This document shows positions 24,216 to 35,885 of a stretch of DNA of 64,000 nucleotides, piece after piece. Position numbers and translations under genes: made by a program. The stretch is from Lepidodermella squamata (taxonomy: Eukaryota; Gastrotricha), in assembly GCA_047495785.1 (NCBI GenBank), contig JBLDXI010000004.1:1736001-1800000 (forward strand), in the 5' to 3' direction. Numbering within the stretch: position 1 is the stretch's first letter; each line of letters begins with the position of its first letter. A model generated the notes under the pieces. That model ran no database searches and was not told the origin of the DNA. It saw only the letters and a program-made list of their open reading frames with translations.

Positions 24216-26104
24216 AAGTTTCAACAATATAACGTTGATCGACTTGCTCCCCGCGATGTCAGCAACTCAGCAACATCGGTTTTCTTATTGCAAATCGCGA
24301 TATTGACAGCTGTCTTAAAGCCAAATGCATTTCCAGCATCCTTATTTGCACCTCTATCCAGCAACAGTCGAACTACTTCGACTCTCCCATTCTGAGCCGC
24401 ATACATCAACGCCGTCCAGCCATCGTTATCCCTGGCCTCGATGGCAGCCCCGCGATCCAACAAAACTCGAGCTATTTCTAATTGCTCATTCGCAGCCGCA
24501 ACGATCAACGCCGTCCAGCCATCCTTATTCTGGTCGTCGATTGAAGCGTTGCGATCCCCCAACAGTCGAGCTACTTCGACTCTCCCATGCCAAGCAGCAA
24601 ACATCAACGCCGTCCAGCCATTGCCATTCTTCGCCTCGATGGAAGCGTTGCGATCAAGCAACAGCTGAACTACTTCGACATGCCCAAAATCAGCCGCAAA
24701 CATCAACGCAGTCCTGCCATCGTTATTCTTGCTCTCGATAGACGCGCTGCGATCAAGTAACAGTCGAGCTATTTCGACTTGCCCATACCTTGCAGCCAAC
24801 ATCAATGCCGTCTAGCCATCGTTATTTCTGGCTTCAATGGAAGCGTTGCGATGTAACAGCAGTCGAACTGCTTCGACTTGCCCATACATGGGCGCAATCA
24901 TCAACGCCGTGTTGCCATATTTATCCTTGGCCTCGATAGCCGCGTTGCGATCCAGTAATAGTCGAGCTATTTCGACTTGCCCATACTGAGCCGCAAGCAT
25001 CAACGCCGTCACGCCAGTGTTGGACTCGGCCTCGACGGCAACATTATGTTCTAGCAACAGTCGAACTACTTCTACCTTCCCCATCCGAGCCGCAATCATC
25101 AACGCCGTCCAGCCATTCTTATTCTGGTCGTCGATTGAAGCGTTGCGATCCAGCAAAAGTCGAGCTATTTCGACTTGCCCATTCCAAGCCGCATACTTCA
25201 ACGGCGTCCAGCCATAATCATCCTCCTTGACATTAACATTGGCTCCACGTTCAATGAAAAGCTGAACAATTTTCAGTCGCTGGTCTGATTGCGTCCGATT
25301 GCAGAATACACTGTGCAGTAGGGTGCCATTTGTGGCAATCCAACCACCACAGACAACCCTGGTTGGGTTGCGCCAGTTCGGGTCGAATTTGCCGCCTGTG
25401 GCTACGTCGATCTTCGCAACGAGCTGCCGCACCTGCGCCACGTCGCCCGTCTTGGCTGTCGCATTCCACAACTGCTCGTAAACTTCACGGATCTATATTA
25501 ATACGTAATAAAAAAAATAATGAGTTTATAGGATCGATTATTTGAGATTTAAGATGAAATTGAAGCTGAAGCTGAAACGGAGCATGATCCCGTTGATCGA
25601 CTAACTTGCCTAACGTCCTAACTTGCCTAACGTCCTAACTTGCCCTTTCGCGATATTCAAGCTTCGTCTTAATAATTATGATATTTCATCACAAAGTAGT
25701 TCTATCCAGGTATCTGTCTAGGTGAAAACTATACGTCACGTTTTTGTACGGCGACAATAGTGAAGGAAGATGGAATATATGCTAACAAGGGCCTGGTATA
25801 GACAGGATACGCCCATGTGAGGTGACTGCCCATTGAACGCCCAAAGAATTTTGTGAACACCTTGGTATTGGAAATATCTTGTTGAGCGATCATTTGTAAT
25901 CTATTAGTCTCAGAAGATCTTCTTTCTTCATCCTTATGACGTCCTTAGTGATCACGCTAACTTGCATTCTTCTCAACTGACTTCGTGTTCTTATAATCCC
26001 TCAAAAAGATGTTTCCATTACTAAAGTACTCAAGTGCGGGGAATTCAAAAATCAATATTAGAAGCTGAAGGTTGGCTATATTAGATCTAAAGGTTAGCTC
26101 GTCG

Positions 26105-26785
26105 TCAACAATAAGGAATCTTGATAGGATCTATGCAAGGATCTTTGTAAAAATTAGATATGGAACGTTTTTGTGTAAAGAGAAGAAAATGACACTTTAA
26201 CTGCCAAAAATGAACTGCGAGATCCGATAATTTTTGGATGCAAATATCGGATCTCGCAGTCCGTTTTTGGCAGTTAAAGTGATAATAAATTCGAGGATTG
26301 CTGTAGCCTAGTTGCATAGCGGCACATTTTTCAGGGGGAACACCAAGCTGCCAATCGCTAACCCAGGCAAAGATTATTTCGGGAGCGAGAGATAAACTAG
26401 AAGAAGAAAACAATGAATTATCGAAGGGAAATTTAATATATACTTTACAATCATCAGCTAATAGTCTGACTTTGACTCCGGCAGGAAGAATAGGGACTAA
26501 ATCGTTAATGTATATTAGAAGTAGTGAGGGGCCCAGGACAAAACTTTGGGGGACCCCACTAGTGACAGGCGTTGTAGAGCTAGAAGAATTATTAGCAACA
26601 ACATATGGCGTGCGATTAGAAAGGTAGGCAGCGATCAACTTTAAAATGTCACCGTCATGCTCAACGAGAGACGATTTGTTAAGAAGCTTGGAGGGATACA
26701 CAGAATCAAATGCCCTGGCATAGTCGATGTGAGCGATGTCAACAAATTCACCGCATTCAATAGCAAAGCACCAATCAGGGAACAT
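26105..26785 (-). mobile_element. Non-LTR retrotransposon reverse transcriptase fragment
   Basis: The translation contains the RT palm motifs in order: IDYARAFDSV (first catalytic Asp), TSGVPQSFVLGP (related to the usual QGSVLGP) and LLADDCKVY (the YADD-type catalytic motif), with INDL in between. The fragment is truncated at both ends, with no endonuclease, and lies within the ankyrin gene's intron. A perfect-arm hairpin element has inserted into its downstream part (26193-26281). The motif style fits a Jockey/CR1-like clade, but that is only a guess. Confidence 0.8.
26193..26281. repeat. 89-bp foldback (hairpin) element
   Basis: Two arms of about 37 bp starting CACTTTAACTGCC are inverted around a 15-bp spacer with only a few mismatches. 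The same core (AACTGCC, then ACTGCGAGATC and GATA) forms the arms of a larger inverted repeat at 44287-44770 and occurs near 23880. It looks like a mobile foldback family. Confidence 0.75.
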
Positions 26786-27242
26786 TCGAGCATCTGAGAT
26801 TGCTGTGGGGTTGCGAGATCAGTGATTCGACTAGGGCTGAGTGCTAGGGGGTACGCAAAAAAGTGATTAAAAAATCGCGAACTTTGTTCGTTATCGAGAA
26901 AATTTCAAATGTTAACCATGCGGTGAAGCCAGGTTTTTTCATACAAAGAGCATGTAAGAGCAATGTAAGAGCGGGTAAATGGGCAAAATAAAGGCCGCAC
27001 TCAAATAAACGCCGTATTACAATAATTGCATAAAACATCCTGTTTGTGTTGAATATCAGTAATATTGAAATTTAACAAACCAGCGATGGTTGGTCGTTCG
27101 TTCCTGCTGAAGGGCTGCCTGGGCTTCGCGATGTCGCCACAGCTGTGAGGTTCACATCACCGGCTTCGGTATTATCTTGAGCAACAACAAGCCCGGATGC
27201 CAACCCAAGGAGAGCGATTACGATTGCTAAGTAGAGACGCAT

Positions 27243-27625
27243 TTTGAAAATTAAACAAGAAAACTGAGCTATCAACTAATAATTTTCTCTTTCTCGTGTG
27301 TTACGTGCTACGTGTTTTTTTTCGTTCAAGTATTTATTATATATTAAGTTTCAAGTCGTTTTTTTGTCCTTTTGTAATATTGATGAGTAATGCATGAGTA
27401 ATAAATTATTCAGATCCTTTGTTTACAAATTCCCTCTATTATATCAAAAACATCCTGTTGGGATCAGTCGTTTCATTGCCTTGACGGTGGCAAGTATGTT
27501 CAATCGTGATTGCGAAGAGGAGCGCAATAACCTCTCATTTGATGTAAGGTGTAAGGTAGCTGTTGAGTTTCGAGGCGAAGAAACGGTGGTCAACACCGAT
27601 CAACAAGGAAATGAACGACAAAAGC
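27243..27625 (-). promoter_or_regulatory. Conserved 5' flank of ankyrin copy 1
   Basis: This block upstream of the signal-peptide exon is repeated at 34364-34745 and 54812-55090. A TATATAATA-like motif on the minus strand near 27336-27344 lies about 95 bp above the ATG. The third copy lacks this segment. Conservation over about 380 bp indicates that the duplicated unit included the promoter. Confidence 0.55.
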
Positions 27626-27639
27626 ACGATGGCTTCCCC

Positions 27640-27860
27640 ACGGCATCCCTCTCCTTGTCGTTGCACTCTCGTTCCGCTGGGCCGCGGATCGATGGCGATG
27701 AATCTTAGCTCGCGGGTCAAAACCAACGCATGGCAACTGGGCTTTCTCAACTTCGTCAGCTGCACAGCCTCAAGCAAAGTCACGCACTTTCCATCAAAGC
27801 TGCTGAATATCCTCTGAAAATGACAAAATTAAAACCAAGATCCCACATTCACCTTTACCC
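27640..27860. repeat. Repeat family C, copy 1 (partial)
   Basis: Shares long stretches with 36525-36620 and 61260-61540, for example GATGGCGATGAATCTTAG and AAGCTGCTGAATATCCTC. It directly abuts the 5' flank of the ankyrin gene. Parts are open on the minus strand, but no known protein is recognisable. Confidence 0.65.
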
Positions 27861-28259
27861 CTTACCCACATTTCACGCGTAAAGGGCAATAAATTAATAA
27901 ACACGAACCATCACTAGCTAATTTGATGTTTGAAGGTGTTAAATCGATGGCTAGCAAACAAGAAAAAAGATACTTTCCGATAAATTTGACAATATTCCGC
28001 AATGTTCCCTTTCAATATGAGGAGCGACAAATTGAGCAACAACGTTCCGATGTCTTTCGGATAATTGTAAATATCTTCTTCCGTGTTCCGTGAACGAGAG
28101 ACATTAGTTCAAGCTGGCTAAGCTCCCGCTGCCTCGAAACCTCGTTGGGTAGCTACGGACTTCCTGCGCGATCGTAGCCTACAAGCGCGTATTGTGGACT
28201 TTCTTAGCCATCAAGAAACCGTCAAATTCGGCGCTGTCACCCTGCTATACATCGTCCTC

Positions 28260-29100
28260 CGTTCTCGCGTAATTGAGACCGGGCTTCAAAGACAATCATT
28301 TCAATTCGCGATCGAGTCATTCTAACATTGTCGTCGACGACCTCTCATAACAAAATGATATTTTTCTGGCTCTGAACCTTTCTAGGAAATGTTGCCATCG
28401 ATATTTATGGGTTTTTTTTTAGCTTTTTTGTCATGGAAAACTAGGAAAGCTATTCAACATCACGGGATCATTCAGTGTTTTCCCTTTTTTGACCTATCAA
28501 GCTTATCTCCCAATGACGATTGAGTCGATATGGAATGGAATGCGTAACTCATCGGTAGTAACGGTGGATTGTCTTCGTCCTAACAAAGACAGACTCTTTT
28601 ATTAACAGCTGCCCATTATAGTTATAGTTCGTTTGTTACTACTTTTGAAAAAAACAGAAGTGATTGAATTATTACTAGCACTTTCTGATGTCAGAGTTTG
28701 TCTGACATTTTTCGTTGAGAGGGGGAGTCGCCACTTCATCAAGCCTATTAGCCTTGGCTATTTTAGTTTAATTGCTTTGTTGACTGTACAAATTCCGATT
28801 ATGAAACTGCGGTTATATTTAGCGGCCGCAGCGGAATATCTGGCGGAAGCAAAAAATTGCGGTAATGTATTCAATTAGCCTCCAATACGCTCTAAATGAG
28901 ATAAATACACTGTCATCTCGCCTGCCTCTCTTTAGGATAGGAAAGTTTAGGTGGGTTCAGGGTCGCTGCTCGTTGTTCTCGAAGGCTCTGTAAAACGATC
29001 ATCAGAGCTCGGAAAAAATTATTTCCGACATTCGCATAACCCCACATTAGGTCCAATTCTTGGGTCTGGTTTTTGCTCTAATCCAAAATTTCGAATTGAG
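28260..29100 (+). repeat. Segmental repeat R1, copy 2
   Basis: It opens with the last codons and 3' UTR of the small secreted gene (matches 21717-21830), continues through a diverged middle, and from 28535 matches 22010-22500 closely. The last part (29045-29100, GGTCCAATTCTTGGGTCTGG) matches 44525-44580 instead, so the copy is a mosaic. No intact gene lies in it. Confidence 0.7.
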
Positions 29101-30150
29101 TCACGTGGTTTCATCAGCATTCCTTCAGCATCACTCTGCATCATTGATTCAGGCAATTTCGCCAACTGGCTCAACGTCCTCTGCATCAGAGACGACATGC
29201 TCCAGAAGCTTAATGGAAGCTTTTTCATTCACAAATAGCTGTTTTGCGCTCATGGAAACTTTGCAGGAGGCAGTTATCAATTGTGATAACCTGCCCCGAG
29301 ATTTTGACGAGTCCATTTTGAGCGCCGAAAACAACGACGCCTATCATCTTCTTATCATCGCGCAAACAAATCGATCGGGTTGCTCTACAGAACCAGTGTT
29401 GTATCCCCACTTTCTTTTCCACGAGTTTTTATGGTTGCATGCCGCGGCTTGGCAGCTCTGTGTCGCATTTACAAGTATCTAAGAACTGCTACATTTACTA
29501 CAAGTAATGTAATGTTTAAACAATCAGCCGTCCTATTGCTTTGCCTGAATGTTTGAGAAAACAAAATGTATGACATAGAAATGTTTATGGTATCCAAAGA
29601 AGCGATCATCAACTAGTAAGAAACTGCGAATAGTCATGCGCGCGCGTATTCTGCTGACGTTCTCACTCTATTACAGGAACCGCCACGAAATAAAATTTGC
29701 GGCGATTCGCTGTAGTAATCTACCGATTCGTCGTCTGATGCTTGTGCTATACGAATAGCACGTTACATGGAGAGGCTATGGCGTGAAGATTTTCGCACGT
29801 CGCCGTGCGGCAATCTTGAACGCGCCTTTTACATCTTCAGTAATAAGAATAAGCAATAATCGATGGCTGTGAGACAGTTTGATAGTCTGTTTTTTTTACG
29901 AACACCACTATCCTCCTTGATGATACACCTAACACCGGAATACAACCTGCATCGGGTAACTGTGACTACACCGCTATCCTTTTTTAGGTACCCCACTATC
30001 TTCTTTGACGACCGACAGACGGACCGGCCGAAAACTACCTTCGACAACGCGGAGTTCCCCCTCATCTCTAATACTTATTAACATAACATGCCTACGGAGG
30101 ACGAAAAATAAAACTGATTCATTTTGGTCATATTTGTTCATTCATTCATT
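29101..30150. other. Region without a supported gene
   Basis: An open frame of 140 codons spans 29060-29482 (plus), and its second half (FALMETLQEAV onwards) looks protein-like. There is no splice model, paralogue or family behind it, so it is not called as a gene. The rest, to 30150, shows nothing recognisable. Confidence 0.35.
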
Positions 30151-30567
30151 CGCAATATTAAGATTTTGTTATCTTCGGACACTTCTGAAATATCTCGTAT
30201 GACTTTCAAGTGTAGGTGTTAACTTTTGTCGCCCTGTCAATTTTAGGAGTTCACCGCCAACTGTCAAAAGCCGCTATAGGCTGACGGTGGTAATTACACG
30301 CTGCAGTAGCCACATAGCAGTTGACATCGTGGAGAACAGTGCGGTTTTATGCATTTTCACGAAACTATCGTTGGGTGCAGGACGTAACGATTTTCAGGAA
30401 TGATTTTCTTGAACCCTAGATGCTGCTAAATCGACAGAGAACACTGATTCGTAATTGAGAGTGAATAAAGAGAATAAATAATTGTATTTTGCCCTTGGAT
30501 AACATTCGAGAAAAAGTAAATTTGTAATTTGTTGAATCAAAAATCCTTTTCCGTGATTCCGCTGGTT
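30151..30567 (-). repeat. 3' flank of ankyrin copy 2 (shared block)
   Basis: Matches 44815-45215 almost end to end, and matches 23990-24215 in its last half. It contains the 3' UTR of the minus-strand ankyrin gene. The match at 44815 has no ankyrin coding sequence beside it. Confidence 0.7.
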
Positions 30568-33500
30568 TCAACAATATAACGTTGATCGACTTGCTCCCCG
30601 CGATCTCAGCAACTCAGCAACATCGATTTTCCTATTGCAAATCGCGATATCGAGAGCTGTGATAAAGCGGGACACATTTCTATTTCTAGCATCCTTGTTT
30701 GCACCTCTATCCAGCAACAGTCGAACGACTTCGACTTGCCCATTCTGAGCTGGAAACATCAAGGCCGTCCAGCCATAGTTATCCTTGGCCTCGATGTCAG
30801 CCCCGCGATCCAACAACAGTCGAACGACTTCGATGTGCCCATTATCAGCCGCAATGATCAACGCCGTTTGGCCATTGTTATTCGTGGCGTCAACGGTAGC
30901 GTTGCTATCAAGCAACAGTCGAACTACTTCGACTGTCCCATTCTGAGCCGCCCATATCAACGCCGTCCAGCCATCGTAATCCTTGGCCTCGATGGCAGCA
31001 TTGCTATCAAGCAAGAGTCTAACTGCCTCAACTTGCCCATTCTGAGCCGCCAACATAAACGCCGTCGCGCCATCGATATTCTTAGCCTCGATAGCCGCGT
31101 TGCGATCTAGCAACAGTCGGGTTACTCCGATGCGCCCGAGCAGAGCCGCAATCATCAACGCCGTGTCGCCATTAATATCCTTGACCGCGATGTCAGCCCC
31201 GCGATCCAACAACAGTCGAACGACTTCGGCTTGCCCATTCGCAGCCGCAACGATCAACGCTGTTTGGCCATAGTTATTCTTGGCCTCGATAATAGCCCCT
31301 CGATCCAGCAACAGTCGAGTCACTTCGACTGTCCCATTCTGAGCTGCAAACATCAACGCCGCCCAGCCAATGTTGGACTTTGTCTCGATGGCCGCGTTGC
31401 GATCCAGCAACAGTCGAACCACTTCGGCTTGCCCATACGAAGCCGCAAATATCAACGCCGTGTTGCCATCGTTATTCTTGGCCTCGATAGCCGCGTTGCG
31501 ATCAAGTAACAGCCGAACCAAGTCGACATAACCATACTTTGCGGCCAACATCAACGCCGTCGTTTTATCTTTATCCTTGTCCTCGATGGCAGCCCCGCGA
31601 TCCAACAACAGTCGAGCTATTTCGACTGTTCCATAGTGAGCCGCAAATATCAACGCCGTCCAGCCATTGTTATTCTTCGCCCGGATGGCCGCGTTGCGAT
31701 CCAGCAACAGTTGAACTACGTTAAGATGCCCATGTACAGCTGCTATCATCAACGCCGTGTTGCCATATTTATCCTTCGCCTCGATGGCAGCCCCGCGATC
31801 CAGCAGCAGACGAGCTACTTCTACTGTTCCATTCTGAGCCGCTATCATGATCGCCGTATAGCCGTAGTTATGCCTGGCCTCAATAGCAGCCTTGCGATCC
31901 AACAACAGTCGAGCCACTTCGACTGTCCCATACTGAGCCGCCCACATCAACGCCGTCGCGCCAAGGCTATCCGTTGCCTCGATGGCAGCCTTGCGATCTA
32001 GCAAAACTCGACCTACTTCAACATTCCCAACGATAGCCGCAATCATTAACGCCGTCATGCCATCAATATCCTTGGCCTCGATGTTAGCTCGGCGATCCAG
32101 CAACAGTCGAGTAAGTTCGACTGTCCCATTCTTAGCCGCATACATTAACGCTGTCCAACCAATGTTGGACTTGGCCTCGATGACAGCCCCTCGATCCAAC
32201 AACAGTCGAGCCACTTCGACTTGCGCATAGCCTGACGCAATCATCAGCGCCGTCGCGCCATAGTTATTCTTGGCCTCGATGTTGGCTCGGCGATCCAGCA
32301 ACAGCCGAACTACTTCGACGCGCCCATACGAAGCCGCATATATCAACGCTGTCCAGCCATTCATGGTTTTTGCCTCTTTGTAAGCGTTGCGGTCCAACAA
32401 CAGTCGAACTGCTTCGGCTCGACCATACGAAGCTGCAAATATCAACGCAGTCCAGCCAGATTCATCCTTGGCCTCGATGGAAGCGTTGCGATCTAGAAAG
32501 AGTCGAACTGCCCCGACTTGCCCATACGAAGCCGCTCTCATCAACGCCGTCCAGCCAGATGAATCCTCGCTGTTATTCACATCAGCTCCACGTTCAATGA
32601 AAAGCTGAGCAATTTCCAGTCGCTGGTCTGATTGGCTCCGATCGCACAATACACTGTGCAGCAGGCTGCCATTTGACGTAGTCCAACCATCACAGTCAAT
32701 CTGCCTCGGGTTGCGCCAGTTCGGGTCGAATCCGCCACCTGTGGCTTCGTCGATCTTCGCAATGAGTTGTCTCACTAGCGCCACGTCGGCCGCCTGGGCT
32801 GTTGCATTCCACAACTGCTCGTAAACTTCAGGGATCTATATTATGTACAAAATATTGAGTTTATAGGATCGAATAATAGTAGAGATGAAATTGAAGCTGA
32901 AGCTGAAACGGAAGATAATCCTGTTGATCGCATAACTTGCCCAACGTTATAACTTGCCTTGTCGTGATATTCAAGCTTCCCCTAAATAATTATTTGGTGA
33001 CAGACACTTCACATAGCTCTCATCACGATAGCTCAAAAAACCCATGACCGCAATGATATTTCATGGACCGAGTATGCCTACTTTGAGGTCTAGTAACTCG
33101 AATTATACTCAAAAGCCGGTCGGTAAGTCGATAAGTCGGTGAGCGCTGCTTTGGCGTTTTTGACGCGTCACAACCGCCTAACAGTGCCCCCCCCCCCCCT
33201 TCCACCCCCCGCGGGCTTGAAATCTGTTGGGGTTATAGAACCGAGGGCGCTCTATTCGACTGTCATGGTGAGAGCCCGAAGGAAAGATTCCCTGGCATTG
33301 ATAATTGGCCGCAAAACACCCCTGAAAATACAGTACTTTTCAAGCCGTCGAGCCAAAAGATTCCCTGGCATTGAAAATGGGCCGCAAAGGCAGCCCAAAA
33401 TGCGAGCAATTGGCCGAGATAAGCCCATTTATTGCATTATATTTTGTGAAGTAGTGGGTGGCATAATTGATTGGCGGGCATGGTTGATTCAATAAGTAAA

Positions 33501-34363
33501 TCAGCAAGGGTGGTTCGATTCATTGCGGCCGCTCACTGTATTTTTTATTTTTTCCTGATATTTTGGACCGTATTTGCTGCTTCTACTGTAGAAATTAGCA
33601 CTACGGAAAAATTCCCCTTGCATTTTGAAATTTGAATTTCTCGTCGTTTCTGTTCGCAGCCGTTTTACTCGGGGAATACCAAATGTGCAATTGAAGAGAA
33701 TACATGGCGTATAAGTGGCACGCGGAAGTGCCGGATTTTCCCAGTTGGAAATTTCTCGGCGCCCTAGGCAATATTCATTTTCGGGGGCCCCTATACCTAG
33801 TTTTTAGTTTTTTGGTTGCTTTCTTGCATTGAATTGCTCTATTGCTCAGATCACTGTCGGTTGGTTTCATAACGGAACATTGTTTGCCTAATGGAAAATA
33901 CGGCACTGGCACGCGGCCATCTGCAGTGGATTTGCGAGATCGGCGAGCCCACTAGGGCTGCGTGCTGGGGGGTACGCAAAAAATTATTAAAAAAAATTTC
34001 GCTCGCAAACTTTGTTCGTTATTTGAAATTTTGACCATTGGCGAAGCCATATTTTGCCATACAAAGAGCATGTAAGAGCGAGGTAAGAGCTCTGACAAAA
34101 TAATGGACAAAATAAAGGCCGCCCTCAAATAAACGCCGAATTCCAATGATGGCATGAAACATCCTGTTTGTATTGAATATCAGTAATATTTAATATAAAC
34201 AAACCAGCGATGGTTGGTCGTTCGTTCCTGCTGAAGGGCTGCCTGGGCTTTGCGATGTCGCCACAGCTGTGAGGTCCAGATCACCGCCATCGGTATTTTC
34301 TTGAGCAACAACCAGTCCGGATGCCAGCCCAAGGAAAGCGATTACGATTAAGTAGAGACGCAT
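30568..34363 (-). CDS. Secreted long ankyrin-repeat protein
   Basis: Two exons: 34205-34363 and 30568-32835, joined in phase 0, give 808 aa without interruption. Exon 1 is a signal peptide (MRLYLIVIAFLGLASGLVVA) plus a linker with SPGSPSAGTND. Exon 2 starts IPEVYEQLWNAT and a conserved head with two cysteines, followed by about 20 ankyrin units of 33 residues, nearly all with the TALMxAAxxGxVEVxRLLLDRxAxIEAK consensus. A distinct cap (ALDIAICNRKIDVAELLRSRGAS) closes the protein. Neighbouring repeat units are very similar in DNA, which fits recent tandem expansion or conversion. Ankyrin repeats bind proteins; the signal peptide predicts extracellular or lumenal location, which is unusual. The partner is unknown. 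Confidence 0.88.
33187..33198. repeat. Poly(C) tract in ankyrin intron
   Basis: Twelve consecutive C residues lie in the 1.37-kb intron between the signal-peptide and ankyrin exons. The rest of this intron shares blocks with the intron of copy 1 (about 33900-34190 with 26790-27070). Confidence 0.7.
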
Positions 34364-34745
34364 TTTGAAAATTAATCAAGAAAACTATCTACTAAGAATT
34401 TTCTCTTTCTCGTGTGTAACGTGCTACGTGTTTTTTTTCGTTCAAGTATTTTTATTATATATTAAGTTTCAAGTCGTGTTTTTCTCCTTTTGTAATATTG
34501 ATGAGTAATGCATGAGTAATAAATTATTCAGATCCTCTGTTTACAAATTCCCACTCATACATTAAAACATCCTGTTTAGGATCAGTCGTTTCATTGCCTT
34601 GACGGTGGCGAGTATATTCAATCGCGATTGCGAAGAGGAGCGAAACAACCTCTCCTTGTAAGATGTATGGTAGCCTTTGAGTTTTTAGGCGAAGAAACGA
34701 TCAACGCCGATCAACAAGAAAATGAACGACAAAAGCACGAGGATT
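34364..34745 (-). promoter_or_regulatory. Conserved 5' flank of ankyrin copy 2
   Basis: Closely matches 27243-27625, including the TATATAATA-like motif (minus strand, near 34455) and the GATGAGTAATGCATGAG block. It probably contains the promoter of the only intact ankyrin copy. Confidence 0.55.
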
Positions 34746-34864
34746 TCCCCAAGGCATTGCACTCTCCATCCGCTTGGCGTGAACAAAATTTACTTCACGC
34801 CCGGCGAATTGGGTACACCGGAGTGAATATTATTTTATCATTTTCCGTTCTCACTAGACTTTCA

Positions 34865-34877
34865 GGGGGGGGGGGGG
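34865..34877. repeat. Poly(G) tract
   Basis: Thirteen consecutive G residues are followed by ATGGGGGG, between the ankyrin 5' flank and the CCGAAG-rich element. It is a low-complexity sequence, possibly G-quadruplex prone. Confidence 0.6.
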
Positions 34878-35124
34878 ATGGGGGGTATCATCTCAGAAAG
34901 ATGGCACCATGGAGAACAAATTAAATAGTCATTTTTTTCTCTGTGGATGGCACCAACGGCAAAGCTGTTATCATCACAACATAGAAAGTAGCCTAGCTAA
35001 GAATCGGTGATCTTACCTCCATGTAAATCAGTAACTTGGCTACACATCAAGTAATTGAGTAACAGTTTACATACTCAACTCTTTCTCATCTCCACATCGC
35101 GTAACTGAGGGAGTTTTTATATCG

Positions 35125-35885
35125 TAATCGCTGCCCGAAGTTTAGATTTTCGTTCACAGACGCGCGCACTTCGGCCAGCACGGCCGAAGTTTGAACAATA
35201 GGCGGTGCGCGCACACCGAACAAAGGACGCGCACAAACTTCGGTTTCAAGGACAAGTGCCTCCGAACCGAAGTTTGCGCGCTTCCGAAGTTATTACGCAC
35301 GCACGCAACCACGCGCGCGCGCACACAGCCAATTGACCACACTGTACCAGGCGCCTCAAATTTGTCTTTCCGGTGATATTTTCATTGACAATGCAATCCG
35401 TTTCAATAGTGATAAGCAATAGTGATAAGCATTTAGAAACTGAGAAATTAATATACTTAGCAAAAATGTCCGGTTTCTGTGACGAATTTTTAAATATTAT
35501 AGAAATAGCGCGGCGCGTATGGAAAGCGGTTTTGATAAGAATGCGCAAGAATATTTTAGTAATTGTTTTTAAAAGCGAATATGGTGAACTGAGCGTTGGA
35601 ATTTAGCTTCTTTTTATCCTCATCAGAAGGCGCGTCTCATTATGAAAAATATTTTGAGAATTAGGGTGAAATGGAAAAAAAATAGTATTGACCCTGAGCA
35701 GGAGCCATACCCGCACGTGGTTTGTGAGCGCGCGGCCAAACTTCGGTCGCGGACAATAGAAACTTCGTGCGTCACGCTTCGCGCGCACGTAGAAAATGCC
35801 ACTGATAAGGCCTCCGAAGTTTTCCGAAGTTTCTACTTCGATCTCCGAAGCGGTAGGTCTCCGAAGTAGTTTGTGAACGCACTAT
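35125..35885. mobile_element. Candidate element with dense CCGAAG subterminal repeats
   Basis: At least ten copies of CCGAAG or CTTCGG occur in both orientations, confined to two zones (35135-35290 and 35745-35870) either side of an AT-rich core. The outer ends show a loose inverted match around CGTTCACA. Clusters of short motifs at both ends are typical transposase-binding arrays of hAT- or P-type elements. I could not fix the termini or a target duplication, and there is no transposase. Confidence 0.5.

Larger units (their letters stand above)
24221..27242 (-). pseudogene. Signal-peptide ankyrin-repeat gene with one nonsense codon
   Basis: Two exons: 27081-27242 (54 codons) and 24221-25492, joined in phase 0. 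Exon 1 is a signal peptide (MRLYLAIVIALLGLASGLVVA) and a Ser/Thr/Pro-rich linker. Exon 2 begins IREVYEQLWNAT, then about eleven 33-residue ankyrin units with the TALMxAAxxGxxEVxRLLLDR consensus, and ends with an AICNKKTDVAELL cap. A single TAG at 24812-24814 replaces the tryptophan codon of an NDGW-TALM motif, consistent with one G-to-A change in TGG. The frame is otherwise open, so the copy is either a very young pseudogene, a polymorphic null or a sequencing error. The 1.59-kb intron contains a LINE fragment in the same orientation. Confidence 0.8.

Noticed and set aside
30736-32608. Several plus-strand open frames across the ankyrin exons (also at 24325-25545 and 53180-54373)
   Set aside because: They are antisense shadows of the periodic ankyrin sequence, with no start context, domains or splice support.
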